Origin: Tribonema minus
Taxonomy: Eukaryota > Sar > Xanthophyceae > Tribonematales > Tribonemataceae
NCBI GenBank assembly: GCA_017506865.1
Contig: JAFCMP010000082.1
Span: forward strand, 62,001 to 126,000
Direction of reading: 5' to 3'
DNA: 64,000 nt
Positions 34,101 through 43,900 of this stretch are shown here, one piece after another; positions within the stretch are counted from its first letter, which is position 1, and each line of letters begins with the position of its first letter. A model generated the notes under the pieces. It searched no databases, was not told the DNA's origin, and saw nothing but the letters and a program-made list of their open reading frames with translations. Both the position numbers and the translations under genes were made by a program.

Positions 34101-34308
34101 GGCGCACGGCGCCGCCGGCCCGCCCGTCTCGTTTGTCGTGCCCGCCGCCGAGCCGTGGCCGCGCGAGGCGTGGGGGGTGAAGCTGGGGGCGCGGCTGCGC
34201 GACATCCGGCGCGGTCGTGTGCGCGCGGACCGGTACGGCGCGGCGGTGACGGCGGAGCTCGAGACGCACCTGGGCGCGCCGCTGCCGGCGCAGGGCAAGG
34301 AGCGCTGA
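25181..34308 (+). CDS. Helicase-associated (HA) repeat protein, 9 exons
   Basis: Predicted exons: 25181-25405, 25923-26156, 28281-28536, 29457-29542, 30119-30189, 30849-30947, 31620-31752, 32785-32832, 33502-34308; phases join to 1,959 nt (652 aa). Five HA-type repeats are visible, each with a VPxxxPWP core and often a following WGxxLGxxxxxIR helix: FIVPKEEPWP, FIVPDEEPWPQ, VPHEPPWPTALWGFQLG, VPPEDPWPQELWGFRLG and FVVPAAEPWPREAWGVKLG. Linkers carry the usual RRDALEKLGFVW-type motif. Repeats 4 and 5 are separated by an Ala/Gly/Ser-rich linker of about 140 residues. No helicase core is present. The family is abundant in stramenopiles and its function is poorly known; a nucleic-acid role is a guess. 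The N-terminus has a hydrophobic stretch then APQAAFRPLG, which could be a signal peptide with a plastid-type motif. The exon 3 start is least sure. The intron after exon 4 would have a GC donor. Confidence 0.8.
26490..27110. repeat. Large inverted repeat, arms about 310 bp, coding a zinc-ribbon-like motif
   Basis: Plus-strand 26490-26790 and minus-strand 27110-26800 are homologous and almost touch, making an imperfect palindrome inside intron 2 of the HA-repeat gene. Both arms encode GNGKRKHP(S/F)LGEP and, in one frame, a CxxC motif (WECGRCGAIVTTGERSCG on plus, ECNRCGVIVTAG on minus). The plus arm also keeps a second Cys pair (SCGSAQC). This looks like two head-to-head copies of a small gene or mobile sequence. 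The minus copy has lost Cys residues and is shifted in frame. I do not recognise the family. Confidence 0.75.
28635..28990 (+). repeat. Three decayed copies of the HA-repeat gene exon 3 3' end
   Basis: Copies at about 28640-28722, 28770-28860 and 28900-28982 repeat LHGSLHVPRNFIVPDEEPWP and the CCGAGGTAGGTGA donor, each more decayed than the exon itself (28460-28536). Confidence 0.9.
30630..30647. repeat. Poly-C tract in an HA-repeat gene intron
   Basis: 18 C in the sense strand of the intron before exon 6. Confidence 0.85.
31410..31475 (+). repeat. Copy of HA-repeat gene exon 7 5' border with acceptor
   Basis: Repeats the acceptor and first codons of exon 7 (LHAVRAEH), about 196 bp upstream of the true junction at 31620. 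Confidence 0.8.
31915..32140 (+). repeat. Two copies of the HA-repeat gene exon 7 3' end
   Basis: Copies near 31918-31945 and 32098-32130 repeat FARLVRGIK. The first keeps a GTGC donor, the second has lost it. The following intron sequence, including a GTAGGGCATGGCGG-like stretch, is repeated with each. Confidence 0.8.
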
Positions 34309-36342
34309 GGGCGGCGGGGGCGGTGCACGCATGCTGCTCGCACACACACACACGCGCGCGCGCGCGCGCGCGCAGCGCGCGAGAGAACTATGGTACCAGA
34401 TGCTCATGGACGGCACGCTCTCAGGGCAGCGTATGTGGCAGAGATCACAGCCCAGGTGAAGGCCCGTGCTGCTCACGTCACGTCAGGGCAGCAGCGGCGT
34501 TGGCATTGGCAGGTGCAGAAGCGGCAATGGCAGCAGGGTGTCACTGGTGCGCACACAGCGGCAGAGGTGCGGGGCTTAGCAGCTCGGACCACAGCAACCG
34601 CACGTGTGGGCCCTGGCACACCGGGACAACGCAAGTCACACACCTTGGATTGATCGTGCAGTGCGGTCTCCAGCACGGCTTGAGCGGATGCGCTTTGGGC
34701 AGCTGCAGGCTGGCCCTGCAGGGAACAGCTGGCGCCGCGAGAGGGGGGTGAGCTCATCCCTGCTGGACTGATTTGAGGCGCCACTGGGGCATGACAACCA
34801 GCACATCAACGATTGGGCACACAGTTCAACGAGAACAGGCGCGCTTGCTGCAGATTGTGTGGTGGTGGCCCTCATTCACAGCGCGGTCATGCACCACACC
34901 GATGATCTCCAGGCGACCGGACGCAGTTCACAGCCCCTGCTGCGCGTCGCAAACCGCTGCGACAAGCTGGCGCGGCCACCGGCTGTGTTGCCCTCGGTGG
35001 GCATTGGCGTACATCATGACGCAGAGGAGCGTCCCCGCGGGAGGCGCTGGACAAGGCGGCGACGCGGCGTTGAGCTACATATAGACAGCGATGCAACCGC
35101 CCTGTGCGCCACCAACACGAGGCATACGCAATGGCTGCGCTCGCGACGGTGATCACCAGGCGCGTCGAGTGGCCTGCCGCGCAGCAAATGCCGCGAGGCC
35201 GCTGGTCCGCATTGCGACCAAGGGATCTGCAAACTCCTGCTCACACAATAACACACAATGAGTCGCCCCCTTGGCACGATTGTGGCCCATTATCGATTCC
35301 TGACCCGTTGCGCCGGGCAATGATCGAAAATGCGCTTATGTAGCCTCGAGGGCTTGCCTCAACTGTCGCGCTCATGCAGCGCAGCATGCATCCCATACAG
35401 GCCCGCAGCGGTTCATTGCCACAACATTGCGTGGGCGATTTGTTGAAATCAATGGTTTCAACAACAAGAAGCCTAGTGGCGATGGTTGCCAATTGATGTG
35501 CTAATGCCGCGCCGTGGCACTGCCGCCATGAAGTCAATGATTATGAAATAGCATTTGCTTTTAGCTATCAGGTGCGTCACAACAGGGCCCGTCCCTAGCT
35601 GTTCACACACCGTCTTGTATAACCAACTTGAACAAGAGCAATCAGTTGGCAAACATCATGTCGAAATTGATCATAACATGCAAGCACCAGTGCCAAACAG
35701 AACGGGACGCCGGCGCAAGTCTGCACGAGGCTTCTGTGATCAGAGCTGGTTTTTTGGTGGAGCCCACTGATATATCTATAGACAGGTTGCTGCATCCAAG
35801 GCGTGCAGCTTTGCCCGCACTCCGGTACTCGTTCGCTTGATCTTGCAAGTCCCTTCTGAACTTGAAAACAGTCAGCTTGAAGTTCCAGACATTGCTGAAT
35901 ATGAACTTCAGCCGCGACACGACACAGACACACACCAAGCGCTGCTACGCGCACTCGCCGAGCAGAGCTCGCAGGGCAAGCTACAATCTCGCGCAGCGCG
36001 TTGCCTTCTGGCGCCGCCGCACCTCCCTCGCGCTACAGCGCGCGCTCACACGTGTCAAGATCGACAACTGGAACGCAGTCATTGCCCCTGATGGCGACGT
36101 CAGCGCTTACCGCCGCATCGCACTGTTGCAAGTGCCGCGGCCCTCGCCGGCCAGCGCCGAACCGCCGGCCCCTCCGTAGATTTAGTTATTGCAAGCCCGA
36201 TTTATCGTGCGCTCAGCCCATGCGGTCCAGGACATAATATACAACATCAGCCTTACTTCAGCCTTGAACTTCAACTTCTGCCCTTGTATCTGCAGAGTAA
36301 GGCAACTTAGCCAGTTAGGACCCCGCATTCACGTTTTAAAAC
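34309..36342. other. Intergenic with possible relic of a PPR array unit
   Basis: No convincing gene. A (CA)n(CG)n microsatellite lies at 34348-34376. 35490-35550 resembles the 3' flank, and 35633-35700 the 5' flank, of the PPR repeat unit found downstream, suggesting a decayed older unit. An open frame at 35862-36179 (105 aa, basic, no motif) is unexplained and may be non-coding. Confidence 0.4.
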
Positions 36343-36721
36343 GCTGAGCAATCAGTGGGCAAATGGTCATGCAAAAGAACAATGTGACATGCAAGCATCA
36401 GGCACTCATGCCCATAGAGGCGCAAAGTCTACCCAATCAACAGCTGGTGCCCCTGTGGAGCCGCTGACAGACATGTTGCAGTTGAGGCGTGCAGGTTTGT
36501 GAACAATCAGGTTCTCCTTTCGTTCGCATGCACAGCTCCCTGTGAGGGACATCCGGCTGTGCACTTCACAGGATTGCCTTGTGGCAGCTGCAGATGATAA
36601 CAACTGGTCTAACAAGGAGCGCTCTCCCTCGAGCAATGGCAATGTGTTGCCTGGCATCAGTCGCGGTACGCTCGAGGTATTTGTTGGCCGAAGGCACACC
36701 ACAAAAGTCCCTGTCAGCGGC

Positions 36722-38200
36722 ATGGTGGCCTGCGAGACTACTGCGGACAGCCAAGATCGTCGCCCTGTTGAATCAGGAAGAGCACCTGCGCCTTCAACAA
36801 GCAAAAGAGCGCGTAATGAAGGGCAGCGAGGCAGGAAGCGCAGTGATGGAGGCAGCAACAGCAGCAGCAGCGGCAGCATCGGTGCAGGTGACAGCATCAG
36901 TGGTAGCGGCAACATCAGCAGCATCCGAGAACGACTCCAGCAGGAGGCCAATATACGAGCATTAGTAGCGGAGGGCAGAGTGAACGCGGCGGTATCGGCT
37001 CTTCGTAAGATGATTGGCCAGCAAGGGCACCAGCCCGACCTTGAGGTCTTTCACCTTGTCCTGGAGGCGCTGAGCCCCACCAGGGCCATGTCCGCTGCGC
37101 TGATTATGATGTCGCTACTGAGGCGGAGCGGCACACCGCCCGACAGGGGAGCATACACCTACGCCGACCGTGCCCTCGGCGGCGCGCAAAGCGCGCAGAA
37201 AGCTGACCAGCTGCTGCAGGAAATGGCGGATGCAGGGTTAACACCCGACGAAGACGCATTCGTTGCAGCCCTCCTGGCTTACGGACACTCGCGCAGCTGG
37301 CAGCGCGCGCTTGACCTCTTCGCCGAGACAGAGGCCACGCACCCCCACCTGCTCACCGTGGACGCGTGGAATCAGCTGCTGGCTGTGCTCAATTATTCAA
37401 ACGAACTGGAGCGCGCGGTGGCGAAGGCCGCGGAGATGGTGGAGCGCGGGCTCGCCCTCGACGCGGAGACTTACGCACAACTGCTCGGCGCGTACGCGCT
37501 CCTCGCCGACGACGCCAAGCTGGAGGCGCTGGCGGCGGGCATGCGCGCCGCGGGCGTGCCGCTGACGGCCGCGTGCCGCTACTGCGGTGTCCGCGGCTAC
37601 GCGCTGGGCGGGCACCTGCAGCGCGCGGAGGACGCGTTTGAGGCCGCGGTCGCGAGTGGCGACGCCGACCCGAAAATGGTCAAGGCCATGCTGCGCGGGT
37701 GCAGGCGCGCGCGCGACGCGCAGCGCGCGGAGCGTTGGCTGCGGCGCGCGCTGTCCCTGGGCCTCGCGCCGACGGCGTCGGCGTGGCACCTGGCGGTGGA
37801 GACGGCGCACGAGGCCGGCGACGCGGACGCGGCGGACGCGCTGTGGCGCGAAGCAGAGGCGGCGGGCGCCCTCTCCCTGTACAAGGCCATGTCGACGCTT
37901 CACGGCGGCTGTGGACGGGCCGTGGACGTCAATCAGCCCTCCCTGCTGCGCCGGCTGCACGCCTCAGCGCTGGACCTCAGCCGCTGCGACGCGGGGCTGG
38001 CGCACGCGGCAGCGAGAGCGGCGGCGCGCGACCTGCGCCGCGCGCCGCCGCCGGCGAACCGGTACATCTTCACGGGCAGTTCGAAACCCAAGCAGGTCGC
38101 AATCGCGCAGGCGGTCACCGCGATCATGCGCGACGCCGGCGCGCAGGTGTCCAAGGAGTCAGGCCGGGGGAACATCTGGAAGGCGGAGATGCGCACATAG
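36722..38200 (+). CDS. PPR-SMR protein, array copy 1 (short N-terminus)
   Basis: An intronless frame of 492 aa from the first in-frame ATG (36722); the frame is open upstream to about 36542 without another ATG. A Ser/Gly-rich linker precedes about eight degenerate 35-residue helical repeats (for example AQKADQLLQEMADAGLTPDE and AVAKAAEMVERGLALDAETY), typical of pentatricopeptide proteins that bind organellar RNA. The C-terminal 90 residues (LDLSRCDAGLAHAAARAAAR, YIFTG, NIWKAEMR) look like an SMR domain. Compared with copy 3 it lacks about 300 bp that encode the basic N-terminal presequence, so it may have lost targeting or use another start. Sure of the family, less so of function. Confidence 0.8.
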   Translation: MVACETTADSQDRRPVESGRAPAPSTSKRARNEGQRGRKRSDGGSNSSSSGSIGAGDSISGSGNISSIRERLQQEANIRALVAEGRVNAAVSALRKMIGQQGHQPDLEVFHLVLEALSPTRAMSAALIMMSLLRRSGTPPDRGAYTYADRALGGAQSAQKADQLLQEMADAGLTPDEDAFVAALLAYGHSRSWQRALDLFAETEATHPHLLTVDAWNQLLAVLNYSNELERAVAKAAEMVERGLALDAETYAQLLGAYALLADDAKLEALAAGMRAAGVPLTAACRYCGVRGYALGGHLQRAEDAFEAAVASGDADPKMVKAMLRGCRRARDAQRAERWLRRALSLGLAPTASAWHLAVETAHEAGDADAADALWREAEAAGALSLYKAMSTLHGGCGRAVDVNQPSLLRRLHASALDLSRCDAGLAHAAARAAARDLRRAPPPANRYIFTGSSKPKQVAIAQAVTAIMRDAGAQVSKESGRGNIWKAEMRT

Positions 38201-38811
38201 AAACCGCCTGCGGCAGACCTGTTGAATCCAAGTCATTGTGTTTCAGTCTGCCTCTTTTCGAAACCGTGCTTCATTCCTCGTGGAGCTTCTCAGCCCATGT
38301 GCTGCTGTGCCATCTGCAGTAGCAAAGCATCAATGCAGCTTGCGGCGGCTGCAACTGGTTGCCAGTTGTAATTTGATGTGCCAATGCTTGACGACGCCGC
38401 AATGAATGAATGCGAAAACAACATTGTGTTTTAAGAGCTGTCAGATCACAGCCACACAACCCTCCTCCTGCATAGCTGTCAACGCATTGGTTGTGTGTGC
38501 ATCACCATTTTTAAAACCGCTGAGCAATCAGTGGGCAAATGGTCAGGCAAAAGAACAATGTGACATGCAAGCAGCAGTGCACTAATGCCCACAGAGGCGC
38601 AAAGTCTACCCAATCAACAGCTGGTGCTCCTGTGGAGCCACTGACAGACATGTTGCAGTTGAGGCGTGCAGGTTTGTTTACAATCAGGTTCTCCTTTCGT
38701 TCGCATGCACAGCTCCCTGTGAAGGACATCCGGCTGTGCACTTCACAGGATTGCCTTGTGGCAGCTGCAGATGATAACAACTGGTAAAAAAAGTAGAGCC
38801 CACCACTGCCA
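38201..38811. other. PPR unit 1-2 spacer
   Basis: 3' flank of copy 1 and 5' flank of copy 2, alignable with 43162-43780. No gene of its own. The homology of unit 2 to unit 3 stops near 38812, marking the left edge of the insertion. Confidence 0.7.
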
Positions 38812-39024
38812 AAACTTTTTTTGTTCCCCCAATTCCTTTTTTTTTTCCTGTCCAAAAATTCCTGAAAAAAATCCTGTTTTTCCTGCAGCGAAAAACTGCC
38901 CCCTCAGGCCCCTCGGGAGTGCTTGTATACGATGAGTTCGACACATGGTACGTAGACGGCAACTTTGTGATACCTCCGCCGCTCGCCGTTGCCTGCTCCA
39001 GCACCGCTCCCCGTCCAACTTCCC

Positions 39025-39145
39025 ACTCCCACCGCCCCCCTCCTCCCCCCCCCCCCTCCCCCAGCCCTTTGTCCCCCTTTTCCCACGTTTCCCCCCCTTT
39101 TCCCCCTATTTTCCCCCTGCACCCCCCCCACCTCCACCGCCGCCA
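39025..39145. repeat. Polypyrimidine tract
   Basis: About 120 nt made almost only of C and T within the inserted block. Confidence 0.85.
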
Positions 39146-39607
39146 CTGCTACCAACATCATAGATTCGACCAGGAAGTGGTGCATTCGATGCAGCTCGGT
39201 GAGTGCTATCAGATGCACCACTCAGACGATGGATACAGGCACAAAAACAGCCCTTAAACGACAATTCCTGTTTTTCCTGTTTTTCTTCAAAAGTGCCCCT
39301 AATTCCTGAAAAAAGTCCTGCAGGTTTTGTGTCAGGGCCGCGTCGCGGCCAAATACTTCAAAATTGAATGTAAAGTTCACGTGGAAAGTTCAACAAAATG
39401 CATCCCTATGCAAAAATGACCCAGAACAGTCCAGAAACCCACGCACACGCGGGATGTCTAAGAAAGGCTCCCGGCCTGAAGACCCCTCCCAATAAATAGT
39501 CAAACTACACCACTGCACACGCCGCCGCGCCCTCCAACGCCCGTTAACAGCCGGGTACACAGCGCCAGGCTCATATTTCGTTTAATCCAGCCCCTCCGCG
39601 CAGAAAG

Positions 39608-39880
39608 ATGTCCATTTTCTGGTCTTCGAGGCATTCCGAAAAACAAAAGAACGCGCGCGCGCTCGCGGAACCACCCCCGTTTGCCCCGGAAGCAGTCGGA
39701 GAGGGTAAGCGCATGGTGTGGAGGGGACACCCTGACGTGGTCACTGAGTTCACTGGGGGTCATGTGCACTTCAGATCACCCGTGCACACCGTTAGCGTGG
39801 CCTCGGTAGACTTCTCATCGCTCTACCCCACCATCGTGTCTGACGCTGGCATATCACCTGAGAACTGCACCTCCACAACG
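39608..39880 (+). pseudogene. Family B DNA polymerase fragment
   Basis: The frame contains TGGHV followed about 15 residues later by VDFSSLYPTIVSDAGISPEN, the region of polymerase motif A (D-x2-SLYP) with the Asn/Cys that follows it. Exonuclease, thumb and YxDTDS parts are absent, and the frame closes at 39905. In context it is a remnant inside the inserted block; viral or plasmid origin is inference. Confidence 0.75.
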
Positions 39881-39949
39881 AGTCCGGCACCGGGTGACAT
39901 GCCTTAAGAATCATTATGCCTGCTGGGTGGACTGGGACGCTAGCGAGCC

Positions 39950-40523
39950 TGCTGGTAGCGGTGGGCCAGGTGCTGTCGTGATCGTGACTCTGCCTCTGAT
40001 CCTTGATAAGGGGTCGGTACATCACTACAGTCACGTTCGGCGAGCGCTCGGAAGGTCTTGCAGGCAAGGTGTGCAGAAGGATGGTCACTGACAGAGCAGC
40101 TGCCAGCCTAAGCTCGATGACAGCGTGTCTCTGCTCTTGGAGAGGACCTGCAGAGCTGCTACTGGTGATAAGTTCACTACGCTGCACGGCCAGAAGGGTG
40201 TCGTGACGGTGATGCCCGATGAAATGATGCCGGTGGTACATGGAGAGCGCGCTGAGCTAGTCATGGGCAGCACCACACTGACCAAGAGGGGTACCGCTGG
40301 ACAGCTGTACGAGGCTGCTGCAGGTCTGCGTGCATCGCTGGTATTCACCGAGAACGGCATCATAGCGTATCACGGCCACCCAATGCTGCTAGCTGCCTCA
40401 CTTGGTACCTTCCTGAAGGCGCTGGGATCTGTGCTGAGGACCAAGAAGGGTTTTGAGGCCATGAGACTGGCCAGACATGCTGTTGAGACGCGTTGGACAA
40501 ACGCCATCAACGAGGCCCTCTGA
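39950..40523 (+). pseudogene. RNA polymerase second-largest subunit (RPB2/beta) fragment
   Basis: From 40125 a frame carries GDKFTTLHGQKGVV, then an acidic-Met-Pro stretch, RGTAGQLYEA, and further residues to a stop at 40523. These match the conserved RPB2/beta block (GDK...HGQKG, DMPF, ...GQLLE) near the C-terminus. Upstream, VVIVTLPLIL and VTFGER lie in other frames, implying frameshifts. Only one conserved block survives, so it is not functional. It diverges from what I would expect of a nuclear Pol II subunit, hence a viral or plasmid source seems likely. Confidence 0.7.
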
Positions 40524-40815
40524 AGTGCAGGTATGGCTCAGATCCCGATTCAATGCCCAGTGCAGTGCCTTCATGGCTGGAACACGCATCATCGATGACC
40601 ACACAAAACCCTCGCCACAGGCAGAAGCACCTGCACCTCCTCAGCGCTTGCCACGCCTCTTGCCCTTGCCTGCTCCACCAGGACGCGGAGGGCCCACGAC
40701 AGTGGAGGGAGGCACATCCACCACGCTCCTGGTCCTAGCCTGGACCTCAGCCGCAGCATCTCCAGGTACCTGCTACTGCCCAGCAAGATAGCCATGTACC
40801 AGGTTGTAACGCTGA

Positions 40816-41307
40816 CTACCACCTGGGCAGCGCTGCGAGGCACATCATGAACTCGATATGCAGCATTTGACTCAGCACTGTGGCGGAGGTGGCGAGAGCG
40901 TGGAGGATGTACTTGCCTGGGCACAGCAGCTGCTCGCCAGACAGGATGTAGGTGGCACCCATCAACGTAGTGTGCACAGTGCCTCTAGGCTCAATACCAC
41001 AAGACACACAGACCCTGAGGGGCACGCCATCGATACTTAGGGTTAAATTGGCGATGTCCTGCCCTCTCATCTTGCTGGGTGCAGAGGATCCATTGGAGAC
41101 CATGAAGAGCCACAGGCTCGATGGCCAGAGGCACTCTCTGCTCACCGTATCGGATATGAGGTCTGGCGCGCCCTTGGCGAATGGCATCTGGCTGGTGTCT
41201 GGTTCCTCAGGCACTCTGATGGGCCTTGAGAGTCTGAGCACCGTGCCAGCATCATCCTCTCTCTTGCCCCTAGTGCCTCTTGCTGACCTGTAGATCGCTG
41301 CCGCCAC
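40816..41307 (-). other. Unidentified open frame in the inserted block
   Basis: A 163-residue frame on the opposite strand to the polymerase fragments. Composition looks protein-like (GTVHTTLMGATYILSGEQLL), but I do not recognise a family. It might be a further gene of the same element or a chance frame. Confidence 0.3.
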
Positions 41308-41478
41308 ACCCTTGTGTCATCCCAGCGCTCAGTGTAATCTCAGCATCACCAAAATCCAGGTAGACAGCAACCAAGGTAGCCGCGCGACAGGGTAAATTAC
41401 GGGAAAAAAAAGAAAAACTTCAGCCTTGAACTTGAACTTCAGCCTTGAACTCTGCCCTGGTGAAATATTCGCAGCGAA

Positions 41479-43161
41479 ATGTGGCGGCGAGGATGGCTTG
41501 CTTTCAAGCACCCGTGGTTCTGTTCTGGGGATGTCGCTTGGCAGTCGCTGCATCCGCGTCATTTGCACACAATGCTGCAGCGCTCTTCCAGGATCTCGAG
41601 CTTGCGCATCAGAAGCAATGGTCATGTGATGCCTGGCAGTCGCGGCACGCTCGAGGTATTTGTTGGCCGAAGGCACACCACACATGTCCTTCGAAAGGCA
41701 TGATGGCCTGCGAGACTACTGCGGACAGCCAAGATTGTCGCCCTGTTGAATCAGGAACAGCACCACCTGCGCCTTCAACAGCACCACCTGCGCCTTCAAC
41801 AGCACCACCTGCGCCTTCAACAAGAAGAGCGCTTAATAAAGGGCAGCGAGGAGGCAGGAAGAGCAGTGGTGGAGGCAGCAACAGCAGCGACAGCAGCACG
41901 CCTCCAGAAGGACGCCCATATACGAGCTTTGGTAGCGGAGGGCAGAGTGCAAGCGGCGGTATCGGCTCTTCATAAGATCGTCCAGCAAGGGCACCAGCCC
42001 GACATCGAGGTCTTTCATCTCGTCCTGGAGGCTTTGAGCACCACCAGGAGCATGCCCGCTGCGCTGACGGTGATGTCGCTACTGAGGCGGAGCGGCACGC
42101 CGCCCGACAGAAGAGTATACACCTACGCTCTCCGTACCTGCGGCGGCGCGCAAAGCGCGCAGAAAGCTGGCCAGCTGCTGCGGGGGATGATGGCTGCAGG
42201 GCTGAAGCCCGACAAAGACACATTCGGCGCAGCCCTAATGGCTTGCGGACCCTCGAACGGCTGGCAGCGCGCGCTCGACCTCTTCGCTGAGGTAGGGGCC
42301 GCGCACCCCCGCCTGCTCACCGTGCACGCGTGGAATCGGCTGCTGGCCGTGCTGATCGACTCCGGCAAGCCGGAGTGCGCAGTGGCGAAGGCCGCGGAGA
42401 TGGCGGAGCGCGGGCTCACCCTCAACGCGGACACTTACGCACACCTGCTAGGCGCGTATGCGCTCCTGGGCGACCACGCCAACGTAGAGAAGCTGGCGGC
42501 GGGCATGTGCGCCAAGGGCGCGCCGCTGACGGCTGCGGGCCGCTACCGCGTCGTCCGCGGCTATGCAATGGGCGGCCACCTGCAGCGCGCGGAGGACGCG
42601 CTGGAGGCTGCGATCGCGAGCGGCGACGCCGACCCGACCATGGTCATCGCCATGCTGCGGGGGTGCAGGGACGCGCGCGACCTGCCTCGCACGAAGCGCT
42701 GGCTGCAGCGCTCGCTGTCCCTGGGCCTCGCGACGGCGTCGGCGTGGCACCTGGCGGTGGGGACGGCGCACGCTGCGGGCGACGCGGGCGCGGCGGACGC
42801 GCTGTGGCGCGATGCGGAGGCGGCGGGCGCCCCCTCCCTGTACAAGGCCATGCGGACGCTGCGCGGCGGCTGTGGACGGGCCGTGGACGTCAACCAGCCC
42901 TCCCTGCTGCGCCGGCCGCACGCCTCGGCGCCGGACCTCAGCCGCTGCGACGTGGGGGTGGCGCACGCGGCGGCGAGAGCGGCGGCGCGCGACCTGCGCC
43001 GCGCGCCGCCGCCGGCAGTCGTGTACATCTACACGGGCCACTCCAATCCCAAGCAGGACGTGATCGCGCGGGCGGTCACCGCGATCATGCTCGACGCCGG
43101 CGCGCACGTGTCCAAGGAGTCAGGCCGGGGGGCCATCTGGAAGGCGGAGATGCGCAAATAG
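41479..43161 (+). CDS. PPR-SMR protein, array copy 2 (N-terminal part disrupted)
   Basis: The PPR and SMR parts (from about 41900 to 43161) are intact and about as long as in copies 1 and 3, ending SGRGAIWKAEMRK. Upstream, an ATG at 41479 begins the same basic presequence as copy 3 (MWRRGWLAFK), but one base is missing near 41697 relative to copy 3, and a TGA appears at 41701-41703. A second indel in the Ser-rich linker near 41890 restores the frame. No ATG opens the PPR frame between. So it is either a young pseudogene, a gene using an intron here, or a sequencing error case. A 21-bp unit (encoding APPAPST) is repeated three times at 41758-41820. Function as for copy 3 if expressed. Confidence 0.6.
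41758..41820 (+). repeat. 21-bp unit repeated three times
   Basis: GCACCACCTGCGCCTTCAAC plus one base, three exact units. Copies 1 and 3 of the gene have a single unit. Confidence 0.9.
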
Positions 43162-43900
43162 AAAACGCCTGCGGCAGACCTGTTGAATCCAAGTCATTGT
43201 GTTTCAGTCTGCCGCTTTTTGAAACCATGCTGCATTCCACGTGGAGGTTCACAGCCCATGTGCTGCTGTGCCATCTGCAGTAGCAAAGCATCAATGCAGC
43301 TGCCGGCGGCTGCAACTGGTTGCCAGTTGTAATTTGATGTGCCAATGCTTGACGACGCCGCAATGAATGAATGCGAAAACACCATTGTGTTTTGGAAGCT
43401 GTCAGATCACAGCAACACAACCCTCCTCCTGCATAGCTGTCAACGCATTGTTTGTGTGTGCATCGCCACTTTTAAAAACGCTGAGCAATCAGTGGGCAAA
43501 TGGTCATGCAAAAGAACAATGTGACATGCAAGCATCAGTATACTAATGCCCACAGAGGCGCAAAGTCTACCCAATCACCAGCTGGTGCTCCTGTGGAGCC
43601 GCTGACAGACATGTTGCAGTTCAGGCGTGCAGGTTTGTTAATCAGGTTCTCCTTTCGTTCGCATCCACAGCTCCCTGTGAATGACAACCGGCTGTGCACT
43701 TCACTGGATTGCCTTGTGGCAGCTGCAGATGATAACAACTGGTCAAAGAAGGAGAGCCGACCAATGCCAAACCCACTGGTGTTTTGCTCTACGCTACAAC
43801 TCTGGATCCACGTTTGTACAAACTTCAAGCCTTTAACTTCACGAACCTCAAGGTTCAAACTTCAAGCGTTCGGAAAGCGTTCGGAATTCAACCTGTCAGC

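Larger units (their letters stand above)
38812..41470. mobile_element. Inserted block with fragments of polymerase genes (virus- or plasmid-like)
   Basis: Present in PPR unit 2 but absent from the equivalent place in units 1 and 3. It holds a family B DNA polymerase fragment (39608-39880), a second-largest RNA polymerase subunit fragment (about 39950-40523), an unidentified minus-strand frame (40816-41307) and a 110-nt pyrimidine tract. Similar A/T-rich stretches rich in AATTCCTG and CCTGTTTTTCCTG occur near 38830-38885 and 39262-39325. I found no clear terminal repeats or target-site duplication. The mix of genes suggests a remnant of a large DNA virus of algae or a linear plasmid; fragments and frameshifts indicate it is dead. 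Confidence 0.7.

Noticed and set aside
34348..34376. (CA)n(CG)n microsatellite as a functional Z-DNA element
   Set aside because: Real simple repeat just after the HA gene stop, but nothing beyond composition supports a function.
33427..34476. 349-aa open frame antisense to the last HA-repeat exon
   Set aside because: It mirrors a GC-rich coding exon with clear HA motifs and shows only Arg/Ala/Pro-rich low complexity.
35862..36179. 105-aa basic frame upstream of the PPR array
   Set aside because: No recognisable family; two frames are equally open here, which argues against coding.
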